DNA from: Saccoglossus kowalevskii
Lineage: Eukaryota; Hemichordata; Enteropneusta; Harrimaniidae
Length of the DNA: 30,943 nt
Assembly: GCF_000003605.2 (NCBI RefSeq)
Contig: NW_003141325.1
Span: 169,578 to 200,520, forward strand
Direction of reading: 5' to 3'
In this document: positions 21,848 through 30,943 of the stretch, piece by piece
Numbering within the stretch: the stretch's first letter is position 1
Layout: every line of letters starts with the position of its first letter
Notes under the pieces: generated by a model
The model's input: the letters and a program-made list of their open reading frames with translations, nothing else
Told to the model about the DNA's origin: nothing
The model's database searches: none
Made by a program: the position numbers and the translations under genes

Positions 21848-21853
21848 AATAAA
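21848..21853 (+). promoter_or_regulatory. Candidate poly(A) signal for P450 B
   Basis: AATAAA 193 nt after the stop codon, in an A-rich stretch. It is the best-placed signal for this gene. Confidence 0.5.
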
Positions 21854-23249
21854 GAAACAAAGAAAAAAAAGACATATCAAGTTTTACCTATACTAATAAT
21901 ATGTAAAATATATAAATAATGACTTCAAATATTCTGACAATAGCTTTTCTTTTATTTTAATTTTGAAAATTCGTATATTTTCCATTCTCAGTGTCTGAGT
22001 AGGGTAGCCTGACGAGATCGCATGCGTTGCGCCCTCTGCGGTGCTCCAAGTGAGGTTTGATGCCATTCGGCCGGCGAGGGCCTACTCACGCCTACATGTC
22101 ACGCTATGCAACGGGTAGACAGTTCCATAACTTTGGATCTAAATGTACCAACCGTTGTGTTCATTTTTGGGATTGAGATATAATTTCTGTTTTGTTGTCT
22201 AGTATTATGATTCAACTATTATATGTAGATGCCCACAAGGGGTATGTAAATACATTATTTGAGGAATGTAACAAAGTATATATAAACAAACTGTATATTA
22301 CAACCAAAACGATAATATTTGAAGAGGAATGGCTTTGAAAATAATTTCGAAATCACAGCTGTTCGACATTGTGTATATATTTTAAATATCAACAACCATT
22401 ATTAGATACACACTGATATTATCAGATATACGCGAGACGACTAAATCATGAGATAAGTATCTGTGTATTTTTATTTCATGTAGCATCGATTTTAATATTA
22501 TTATAACCAAATGAAAAGACAAGACGATGGGGGCATTTAGATATTTTTCAATGGACGCACTGAAAAGGGGGGCATCATCGTTCACTACATTAACTGTACT
22601 TATCGAATTATTTCTGAAGTATACTCTGGAAATGTTGATATTTTTTTTTATATATTCTTTGAATGATGTGTATGTTTACCTGTATATTGTAACATAGTAC
22701 ATGATAAGTAAACCAGGTTCAATCGCTGAGTGAATAATCTGTGTGTGTGGTTTATGCGCCGATCGTGGCAATGTGGCTTCAGGAAATAATTTCAGGGACG
22801 AATACAAAATTCAGCAGAGTATTAGTTGTACATGAATTAGTAATTGTTTTTAATTATCACACTTATATTATCGCCAAACACTAAGTGAAATTTATTGTTG
22901 ATTTTTTTTTTTTTACTTTTTACTTGTCTACAGCGACCCGAGGAAGTGTTATATTCCAAATGTATACACCACGCATCTTCCTTTACAACAAACTTTAAAT
23001 ATTTGTTTTAATTATTTCGTAAAAGGGAAAGCAACCCTCGATGGTATTTAACCAGTTTAACTGTATTCTAGTTTTTCCGTGTGACCTGTGATCACACATA
23101 ACAGTGGTGTATCTTTGAATGTACGTATGGCCGGTAACCTTTAGTATTTTCATAAATAAAGATACATATTTTGTTTCAACAATATGACAGAGATGCACAA
23201 TGCGTTTTTACACAAAATTTAGCATAAATGCGTTTAATTTGGAATGCTA

Positions 23250-23263
23250 CCACTAGGTGGCGC
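23250..23263 (+). promoter_or_regulatory. CTCF-like motif
   Basis: CCACTAGGTGGCGC fits all 14 positions of CCASYAGRKGGCRS. It lies between the P450 cluster and UTP11. Confidence 0.45.
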
Positions 23264-23502
23264 TGTTCGTGAAAATGTATTGAAATTCCACATATATTCT
23301 TTCCATGTTGTCGACATACTGTAGATCGAATGCACCATGACAACAATGAAGTGATTAACCAGGTATGGCTAGTACACATCCATATTACATAGACGAGAAA
23401 TGAAAATACGTTTTTTTTTTCTAGATTTGTTACTGGTATTAAACAATGAATGACTAATCAACCGTACACAGACAATATGAACATTGCATATAACCATCTT
23501 CA

Positions 23503-23516
23503 TCACAAGAGGGCGC
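23503..23516 (+). promoter_or_regulatory. Second CTCF-like motif
   Basis: TCACAAGAGGGCGC fits 12 of 14 positions of the same consensus, in the same orientation and about 250 nt from the first. Confidence 0.35.
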
Positions 23517-24187
23517 TGCAGAGACGCCGCTACAGTACGACAAAGCTCATGAAAATATGTACTAATGTAGCTATCTTATATAGCTGGTGGCTGAAGATGT
23601 GTCTGCCTAATTAATATATGAATTTCTATAAAAAAAAAAAAAACATGTTTATCGGCGATGCCTTGTCTTGCCTGTTTACATACATCTTGTTTCAGGTGTT
23701 ACCGTGAACATAATGATTGACATGGCTCAGTTTGATGATGATAATCCGAGAAAATGTTGTCTATAATTAGCCTGAAATAATCTATCACGGCATGTTGACC
23801 AATTTCACATCATGTAGCTGACTATTTTAAATCAAATTCTTTAAATGACTGTAAAATTGAAATAAAAACCTGTCAACTGCCAGTGAGCTCAGAAAACAAG
23901 ATCAATGTTATTGACATATCTCTGGCTAACAGCACCAGATAATGGTGTATTATGGGAACCATCCATTAAACGATACTAAAGGGAAATATTACACACCATC
24001 AGGGAACTTGTGACAGTGAGCTTGATTGAGGTTGAGCATGCGAGTTGGTGAAAACAAGCACAATGCTGCCTCACCACTCTCGAATGTCGCAATAAAAAGT
24101 ATTACATCACTGCATGTGCCAAAAATTGGGGACCAAAGAAAACCAGACTCTTAATATTAGAGAGATTACTTGGTGATGACGGTACAG

Positions 24188-24267
24188 TGTAATATATTAA
24201 GAATGACAATGATACTAGGGAGTCTTTAGTTTGTTAGAGTATGTAATATATTAAGAATGACAATGAT
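24188..24267 (+). repeat. Short tandem duplication
   Basis: A 26-nt phrase beginning TGTAATATATTAAGAATGAC starts at 24188 and again at 24242, a 54-nt period with a second partial unit. Confidence 0.7.
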
Positions 24268-25667
24268 GCTTGTCTGTAGTTTTTGGTAGTATGGTGCAGT
24301 CTGAAATAAAGTTTGGATGTGTTGTGCAGTAGTCTGTTTTTATTGGCTCACAAACATTACACACATGATAACAAGAGGCATATTTTATGAGACAGTTTTA
24401 CTGAGACATACATCTCATGGACAGTGAAACATAATTATCATTCATCTAAATGTGTGTGCACATTGCATTTGATGTGAATTTCAGTTTATTTTCAAAAACC
24501 CAGGTGTGGCTATATAAATTCCTCTGTGCATTTACGTACCAGGTTGAGTGACAGATTTAAATTTAATTTGCATAATTAATTTCTACCTTATATATGTCCT
24601 GTGTCAATTAATCAAGTGAAACAATTCTAAAAGTGAAAATTTTGATTGAATCATACTATGGAATTATTAAAATCATGATGAAATACTCTTCTGTGCACTG
24701 TAATGGAAACAGAAATTGTCCTTAAAGAGGCAAGTACATCTCCGATGTAAATGTGTGCTATCACAACGGCCTGCAGTTTAACATTACAATGCATTCAAAA
24801 TAAGTTATCCACCAGTTAACAAGTTGCATAAGTTAGCACTTGAGATCACCAGTTTTGACAAATTCTACTACCCTTTCATGATATGTGCATTGTCCAAGAG
24901 CATCTACATACTGAGTGTCATCAAAATCTGATGAGTCCATTCCTTAGATATCAGTGCAACATAAACCTGTACACATACATCTTAACTATTAGTGAGTGAT
25001 ATACAGTTTAAGAAGAAAATGAGTTGGGAAGACAAAAGCACAGTGGAATATCATAGAGCATTTTATTTTTATGACAATGTATTTTAGTGTTTAGAACTAA
25101 CTACATTTTCTCCTGATCTTAGAGATGGATGCTTTCATATTTTTTTTACTCAATGTCATTTTTTGAAACAAGCTTCATACTATAAACTGATTAAGCCTGC
25201 ATGACAGTCTGCCCCATTGTGTGTCAGCTAAGAGGGCATACTACTACATGAAAAGAATGTAATGCATCCAAGTTATTATTATAACACTCAGTTTACTTGT
25301 AAAGAGAAAACTAGGGCAGAGTTTTATAAGTTCATACCCACAATTATCTCATTTTATAATTTGATATACTTATATAATATATAAGATAGTTGACTAATCA
25401 ATTAATACCTGTATGCAAATAAAACCAGTGACACTTTGCATAAAAAATGAATTCAGGTTGAGAGAAAACACAAATCTACATGGCAATATTTGAAACACCT
25501 GGCTTTGAATCAAACTATTTGTGAAGAATCCCATTCTGATTTATATCACAAATACATTACAATAAAACAAAGCGATAGGAGGTGAATTTATTGTTGTTGG
25601 TATGTTTGCTTCACAAAGGTTGACAGGAGATTACATTCCACACCCGGCCATGTTGAGATATTCACTA

Positions 25668-25751
25668 TCACCTTTTTCTCTGTGCAACCCATTTATACAC
25701 AGCAGGTGTTGTTTTGGTTTCCTCTTTTTTTTTTATTTTCTGTGTTTTGTC
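25668..25751 (-). CDS. UTP11: UTP11 terminal coding exon
   Basis: 84 nt. The acceptor TTTTCACTTTGCAG is followed by DKTQKIKKKEE, then TTPAVYKWVAQRKR and TGA (complement of 25668-25670). The lysine-rich stretch and the final aromatic-basic tail match the family C-terminus. AATAAA on the minus strand (25587-25592) lies about 76 nt past the stop and is the likely poly(A) signal. Confidence 0.9.
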   Translation of the reverse strand, partial: DKTQKIKKKEETKTTPAVYKWVAQRKR

Positions 25752-28700
25752 CTGCAAAGTGAAAACAGAGTTGTCAAAATTTGGACTCCAGTTATTGTGT
25801 TGTGTTTGATATAGGTTTCATGCCACGTATACGTCACATGTAAAATACATTGGTTAGTTTACATAAAAATCACACATGTGCTTCACGGTGACAGTCACAC
25901 TGATATTCGCATCTTATTATTATTCTTAAACACCTCCCATGAGTTTTATGCAGATATGTGACTAAGGATATGATAATTTCAATGAATTTGTTAGCAATCA
26001 TCACGCCATTATTATAAACATGCAGATCTTAACCATGCTCCTTTCAAAGTGGTAGCAGTTACTGTCACTGCCATATTGTTCTGAACACCCAAACAGCAAC
26101 ATTACCAGCTAAGTTGCTGCCTGGTTTGTTACGCGTGTCTCAAGATCATTAGATGATTAGAACTTTTTAGTTCAAACCACTTTTACAAGGGTGAGCTATT
26201 TGGCTAAATGCACTCATTTACTAACATAAATAAGCACCAGAAATGCCATCGACTGTGTCCTGACATTTCATACTGTGTCAGTAAATACATTTTGTTCGGG
26301 TAACTTTGCCATTTATTATACTGTAAAGGGATTAATTATTCACTGGGTTTTAATTTTGCTTATTTCGCTGACTGGAAAATGCGCTAAATTAAAACCCAGT
26401 TAATATGTAAAATTTAGCATAGAACACATTATCTAAATGATTAAACTGTGAATTTAAAACCCACTGAATATGCCCGAAATGGTAAATCAGCGAAATTTAA
26501 ACCCAGTGAAAATTAGTCATTTTACAGTATATAAATTTATACGATTGAATGAAATAAATTGAAAGGCAATTGCATTGTGATGTCTGAGTCCCTCAGTATT
26601 AGTTTGAAATGTCCTGCTGAGTTTGGTTTGTTCTAAACAAGACCTCCAGGCACGCATAGCAAACCAATCAGCAACTGAGCTGGCAATGTTGCTATTTTAG
26701 TGAACAATATGGCGGTGACAGTAGTGTTTATGTCTGAGCAAGTAGATTTGGCAACCTCTATTCTCAAATGTAGCACACTTATGAAAGATACATGTCAAGT
26801 GTGTAATTATTCCAACCCAAATAAATTTGGGAACTCTGAACAACATAAATATACCAATAAACCCAATCCCGACCACATCCACTCAAAGAATTGAGTTTCC
26901 AAACCAAACACTGTAGTGACACACAATTCTCTCTATAAATAACATACCATCAAGTTTTTTAGAACTTCCATTTTCTGAGATACAATATGAAGCTCCTTCT
27001 CTCTTTCTATTCTGCTGGTCAGCTCTTTGTATTGTCTTCTTCTTTCATTGGCCAAGTACTGAAACAAAATATGTACATCAGGCAATTATATAAAGTAGTC
27101 TTTTATGACTCGTATAGTGATTATTAACCCAACATTTTTATTTATATGCTGACTGTAAGTATTACTAAATGGAGTACAGATTGTAAAGGTTATTCCAACA
27201 CTTTTTTCCTGCAATGTTGTAATATTTTAATTTGTACAGAAACATCAATTCAAATGCAAACAAGTTTTGACAATGCACCGTCCCTGTTCTGTATTTAATG
27301 CCAAATTTCATCACTAGCAGCAATCCTGAAGTGTGGGTATACTTTTGGCTGAATAGTGCAGTGATGCATTCAGTCATTGCTGGCAGTCACAAATCAACCA
27401 TTTTTTTCTATGAATCTCAAAAAAACATGACGTGCACCTGTAACCAACATGTATAATCCTCATACAATATTTGAATGTTCAACTCTAAGAAACAGTCCCA
27501 AATATGTTCAAGAATCAGGACCAAAATGGCTGCCCATCAGCCATACTTGATCAAATGATCATGAGAATTGATCAGTGTTCTCCCCAGGCCAAAACAGCGT
27601 CGCGGGCCGCGGCGCGATCGGATTTGCCCGCAACGCTATGTGTTTCCTCCGCGATGCTATTATTTATCTTGTGATCTGATTTCTTCAGTCTCTCACCATG
27701 GAGGTAAAAAGAGATATCTCTTTTTACCTCCATGCTCTCACAGACTGTAAAGTTTCCTGGCTAACTAGTTAAATCTACAAATGCATTGTATCAACGCCAA
27801 TTTCCCGGGATAGACCCCTGTTGTTTCTCATTGGTTGGATATCGTTTAAAAAAACAAAGCAGTTCTATAAAGACAAAGCCGTAAGCCCCGGTGTCAAACG
27901 CTTTTTGCCAAACGTATATTCATATGCAAATGATATAGTCACACTTGGGGTCAAAAACCACATGTTTCCGGTGTGTACGAAACGTATTTTCATTATTATT
28001 TTTAGAAATGTGGTCATACTATTATTCTAGGTTTTGATTTTTATCAGTATTTTTGATATTGTATTTGTTTTTTGAGATCAAAATGTGAAAAAATATATAT
28101 TTATGATGTAAACAATTTTGACCTCGTGATCGTGAATACAAGATGGCGTCATCCACGTAAGATCCAGCGAGCGTGAACTTCCCACTCGGATCGCATATCG
28201 TGCACAGATCCGGATGAATTAAGTGAAGCATAATGAAAAATAATATATTTATCAGGAATTCTAATCAAGAAACGTTTGGAAATTGGAGTGACACTTGTGT
28301 TATTTCTTGGAGGAAAAGCCTCAATTTTACGTGGTATAACAATGGCGACAATTCGTAATTCAGAACTTCGTTGTCTCGACTTGTTCACAATTGTGTTGAA
28401 CAGACAACATCGACGATTAAAAAAATACATATAGATGGATAATTTCAGCCAGAAAAACTATTATTGCTCGAACATAGTAGCGTAAGTATCGTGACTCGTA
28501 ACAATTGTAGTACTTAACCGGAAAACAACAGAAACGGAAGATAAGCACTAAGAATCATCAACCCAATGTTTAATTTACCGGGACGGAACAGGGTTTTATA
28601 AAGTTGCTGATTGCTGGGCCAAGCAAAAAAAACAGAAAACTCAGTATTTCTGCAGGACATTTGCAATACTAAACATGCAGTGCACTTTTATTGTATACAG

Positions 28701-30781
28701 ATTGTACATAAAATAAATAGAAAAAAAAAGGAAAAAAACTGGTTTTGTTTTATTTCCCCATATGACAAACAATATGTTAATTTATGTTAATTATATGCTA
28801 ATTATTATGCAAATTAGCCGCGACTCTATGGAACATTTCTGGGGAGAACACTGATTGATGTGCATATGTAAGTCATTATACATGATCTTTGTAGTAAGTG
28901 TGAATGTGATCGAACAAAGCATGTCGAAAAATGTCCAAGCAATGTTGTCACAGCGAATCACAAGCTAGTGTTAATCAGTGAGTGACATTTTTTATCAGAT
29001 GTTAACATGTTGGTTGACAAAAATATAAACAATGATGTCACAGTACGATGACCTATTTGAAGACTGTAAACACATATTCATATTCCAGTGATACTGAATA
29101 TTTACATAAATGAAACGGCCAGTTTTAGAGATCTGTTAAAATTCAGTTGTGCATTTACATGCATAGCAAGTAAAATCAAACAATTTTCAAAATTATGTCT
29201 GATGTGATTGTTTTTTTCATATCGATAATGGTAAGGCTCTGACCATGAGCAACTGTGTATAAACCAACCAGGAAAAAAAAGAACAATGATAGAACAGTGG
29301 AATGTACACAGTGCCGCTTTAAGTCATTTGGGATAGCAAGCCTTGCAGTTATAAGCATAAAAACCTACTACGGTAACTGGCACTTATTTAATCTGTTTAA
29401 TAATGAGAAGCAGGTATCTCTCATGAAGGCACTGAAGTTCCAAATCACCTAAACAGCCAGTACATGTTGTAAATGAGAAAAATTATGTAAAAACACTATA
29501 ATTGTGAACATCTGCCAGAAAATGTTTTTCAATGGTGTAAGCACTGAAGATGCAAGTGAAACTCACTCGTATGCTATCTGCATCTGTTTGACCCAGTAGC
29601 CTTGCTGTCTGTAATGTTTTTTTCGTTGGTCTGTTGTAGGTTCTTGGTAGCAACTCTGGCAGTGTATCAAGACGCTTAGCAGCATCAAACTCTTTAACTG
29701 TAACAGAAATAGACATTAGCATTACCAGCTGTTGTACAAGACACTTTGCTATGGGAGAGAATTAAGATGCACAGGAAGCCAATGTACGGGCTCAATTAAT
29801 CACAGTAATTTACTATTAGTGCATTCAGACTAAATACTGCCAAAGCTAGCATTCATGAGCCAAAATACAGGTTATGCATGTACATAGTACAAGCAAAAAG
29901 CTCAGGATTTGGACCCAATTTTCAAGGCCACAATTTCAGACAATATCTTGGACTGCTTGAAATTGTGAAATAAATTTTTTTGTAGGGCATCTTGACACCC
30001 AGGAGGGGGGGGGGATGTCAACCCTTCTTGTTGTTTAACCACAGGTAGTCACTGTACTTGGTTATATCCATCATCAGATACAACAACCACTATGCTTCCA
30101 GTGATCAGGAATTTGGAGCAAGTCACATACGTTTATGATGAAAATATTTCCTCTACATCTATCCCATGAAAACTTTGTTACATTTGACTTTCTACCGTTC
30201 TTTGTTATTCCCTTGTTCTATAATCGATTCAATGCAATGGTCACAACTAAGTAGTATCTTTACAGGTAGTGATGACCAGAGTGTGTAATATCAGAGGTAC
30301 ATTACTTTAGGTTTGCAACGCGCATAGTACTGTATGGTGACATCATGCCAAGATCCCATTCAAGTCTCATCTCGTAGATAGTGAGACTGATGATACTACC
30401 TTCTGACATGACATAGGCAATATGTAATAAAACAATGAAACATGTACTACCACGTTCATAGTGAAAAAAATATGTTATCGTAATCCGTCATAACGTGAGC
30501 AGCTATTTTGATCCACCTGGACATCCCAGTATCCTAGTTATCTCAGGCATGCGCATTCGCATTTTTCTGAGTTGGAACGCTTATGCGAGAGCGAGATTGA
30601 AACACTTACAGGATTTTGATATCATGTCACTGTAGTTGCAAACCCCAAGTAATGTACCTCTGGTAATATACATGGCTGACATACCTTCTTTTTCAGAGTC
30701 CACAAAGAATAGATGTTTATTTTTAGGTTTTTCTGTTGAATCATCTAACATATGAAGATTGGACTTCAGCTTCTCAATTTT
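25668..30781 (-). CDS. UTP11: UTP11, small-subunit processome component (3' part; 5' exons off the window)
   Basis: UTP11 is a nucleolar protein of the U3 snoRNP / SSU processome, needed for early 18S rRNA processing. Four C-terminal exons are visible on the minus strand: 30685-30781, 29567-29697, 26948-27058 and 25668-25751. All have GT-AG borders and join in frame to about 140 residues ending in TGA. Recognition rests on family landmarks in order: IEKLKSNLHMLD, NKHLFFVDSEKEV, EFDAAKRLDTLPELL, YNRPT, SIRYLANERRRQYKELTSR, IEREKEL, DKTQK, and the terminal PAVYKWVAQRKR. These match, from memory, the C-terminal half of human UTP11 (about 250 residues). The missing N-terminal exons would lie beyond 30943. 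Introns are 1196, 2508 and 987 nt and hold at least three inverted-repeat elements. Confidence 0.92.
25826..25880 (+). repeat. Dispersed repeat, copy 3 (partial)
   Basis: CCACGTATACGTCACATGT, AAAATACATTGG and TTAGTTTACATAAAAATCAC resemble the second half of the copies at 3453 and 9136. It lies just inside the last UTP11 intron. Confidence 0.4.
26319..26529. mobile_element. Palindromic MITE in a UTP11 intron
   Basis: The ends are TACTGTAAA (26319) and TTTACAGTA (26529). Inner arms match inverted: ATTCACTGGGTTTTAATTTTG..TTTCGCTG on the left with CAGCGAAATTTAAACCCAGTGAA on the right, and further AAACCCA.T phrases lie between. About 211 nt, non-coding, flanked by TA or TATA. Confidence 0.75.
26709..26894 (+). 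other. Candidate small ORF antisense in a UTP11 intron
   Basis: A 61-codon frame starts ATGGCGGTGACAGTAG in a YY1-like context (AATATGGCGG), with CCAATCA about 40 nt upstream. The product has one CxxC (TCQVC) and is otherwise unlike any family I recognise. It runs opposite to UTP11 within its last intron. It could be a first exon, a repeat-borne frame or chance. Confidence 0.2.
26948..27058 (-). CDS. UTP11: UTP11 internal exon (third visible)
   Basis: 111 nt (37 codons), TTTGTTTCAG to GTATGT, phase 0 on both sides. Encodes the highly charged helix YLANERRRQYKELTSR, the near-invariant IEREKEL, and VLKNLM. Confidence 0.92.
27697..27734. repeat. Perfect 38-nt palindrome
   Basis: CATGGAGGTAAAAAGAGAT followed directly by its exact reverse complement, with no spacer. 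It lies inside the hAT-like element. Confidence 0.95.
28342..28434 (+). other. 30-codon frame inside the hAT-like element
   Basis: ATGGCGACAATTCG starts a frame with a charged, leucine-rich middle and a basic end (NRQHRRLKKYI, then TAG). It could be the leftover N-terminus of a transposase, but it is too short to assign and may be fortuitous. Confidence 0.2.
28860..29560. other. UTP11 intron remainder, nothing recognised
   Basis: AT-rich intronic DNA without exon or repeat structure. The 29698-30284 part of the next intron is similar, apart from a G run near 30004. Confidence 0.5.
29567..29697 (-). CDS. UTP11: UTP11 internal exon (second visible)
   Basis: 131 nt from TGTTACAG to GTGAGT. Encodes KEFDAAKRLDTLPELLPR, the conserved YNRP motif and TDADSIR. 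It ends in phase 0. Confidence 0.92.
30292..30662. mobile_element. hAT-like MITE beside a UTP11 splice donor
   Basis: Inverted ends CAGAGGTACATTACTTTAGG (30292) and its near-complement ending GTAATGTACCTCTG (30662). Similarity continues through GGTTTGCAAC and GTGACATCAT-like blocks. GTAATAT directly flanks both ends (30285-30291 and 30663-30669), a 7-nt perfect target-site duplication. 371 nt, non-coding. Confidence 0.8.
30685..30781 (-). CDS. UTP11: UTP11 internal exon (first visible)
   Basis: 97 nt between TTCTCTCCAG and GTATGT, starting in phase 0 and ending after one base. Encodes KIEKLKSNLHMLDD then a basic linker and NKHLFFVDSEKE; the split codon completes as Val. The donor lies 15 nt from the target-site duplication of an inverted-repeat insertion. 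Confidence 0.9.
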
Positions 30782-30943
30782 CTGGAGAGAATAAACATGA
30801 ACAAAATAAATTCCATGTAGATATTAATGCACTGTGTGCCATATATGTATAAATTATGCAAAAGACAGTACAGTGAAACCACTCTTTCCCACAAGGATAA
30901 TAAAACTGTTCAGTTTAAACATAGACCTTAGAAAGAGAGGGAC
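30782..30943 (-). other. UTP11 intron running off the window
   Basis: The acceptor side of an intron whose upstream exon is not in the window. No conserved UTP11 N-terminal codons are found here. Confidence 0.6.

Larger units (their letters stand above)
21860..25660. other. Intergenic between P450 B and UTP11
   Basis: No exon was found on either strand. A GC-rich island at about 22005-22120 contrasts with AT-rich flanks. Two CTCF-like motifs lie at 23250 and 23503, a 54-nt partial duplication at 24188-24267, and an isolated AATAAA followed by GT-rich DNA at 24304. Confidence 0.5.
27573..28853. mobile_element. hAT-like non-autonomous element, about 1.28 kb
   Basis: The ends are CAGTGTTCTCCCCAG (27573) and its exact inverse CTGGGGAGAACACTG (to 28853), flanked on both sides by ATTGAT. 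A subterminal match, AGCGTCGCGGGC against GAGTCGCGGCT, continues inside. The terminal CAGTG suits hAT-type ends, but the visible duplication is 6 nt rather than the usual 8. The interior has a perfect 38-nt palindrome (27697-27734), CCAAT and AAGATGGCG motifs, and a 30-codon frame (28342-28434), but no full transposase. It sits in a UTP11 intron. Confidence 0.72.

Noticed and set aside
24304..24340. AATAAA followed by GT-rich sequence, like a poly(A) site
   Set aside because: No upstream exon on the plus strand within reach; P450 B already has a closer signal.
25077..25180. Minus-strand frame ending in ISKIRRKCS, first considered as the last UTP11 exon
   Set aside because: It lacks the conserved DKTQK start and aromatic-basic end; the true exon was found at 25668-25751.

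Overview
The window is eukaryotic nuclear DNA. It is AT-rich and full of short palindromic repeats, and its genes are split by GT-AG introns. It holds two complete, tandem, same-strand cytochrome P450 genes of the CYP2 type (A, 4163-8400; B, 16007-21655) and, on the opposite strand, the 3' part of UTP11, a conserved nucleolar U3 snoRNP / small-subunit processome protein (25668-30781; its 5' exons lie beyond the right edge). CYP2-like P450s, CTCF-like motifs, non-autonomous DNA elements and intron-rich genes suit an invertebrate deuterostome (hemichordate, cephalochordate or echinoderm) or another marine invertebrate. The sequence alone does not fix the species.

Layout. 1-4000: non-coding, with a CTCF-like inverted motif pair (872-910), a repeat rich in runs of G and C (1262-1460), a CpG-rich promoter-like patch (1480-1865) and a palindromic element (1944-2142). 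4048-8876: P450 A with E-box, TATA box, three exons and poly(A) signals. 8900-15880: intergenic, dominated by a 1.79-kb foldback element (9721-11506), then diverged direct repeats, a CCAAT-bearing minisatellite and other low-complexity DNA. 15881-21853: P450 B with the same architecture; its first intron holds a 630-base run of N. 21860-25660: no gene seen, but two CTCF-like motifs (23250, 23503). 25668-30781: UTP11 exons on the minus strand, with introns colonised by at least three inverted-repeat elements.

The two P450s are tandem duplicates. Both have three coding exons, both introns in phase 1, and a middle exon of exactly 957 nt in each. The second intron cuts the heme-binding motif between FSTG and ARMCLG. 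Predicted proteins are 499 and 506 residues with an N-terminal ER anchor, LPPGP hinge, I-helix GTETT, ExxR, PERF-like motif and Cys ligand, so both look functional. They share two departures from the usual CYP2 pattern: Tyr for the C-helix Trp, and Val or Leu for the I-helix Ala. UTP11 is a housekeeping gene unrelated in function, so the P450 cluster boundary falls between 21.9 and 25.6 kb.

No bacterial-type system, CRISPR array, rRNA or convincing tRNA was found. The most notable items are the nested foldback element between the P450 paralogs, the shared active-site substitutions, patchy synonymous identity suggesting gene conversion, hAT-like elements with visible target-site duplications in UTP11 introns, and CTCF-like motifs on both sides of the P450 cluster.
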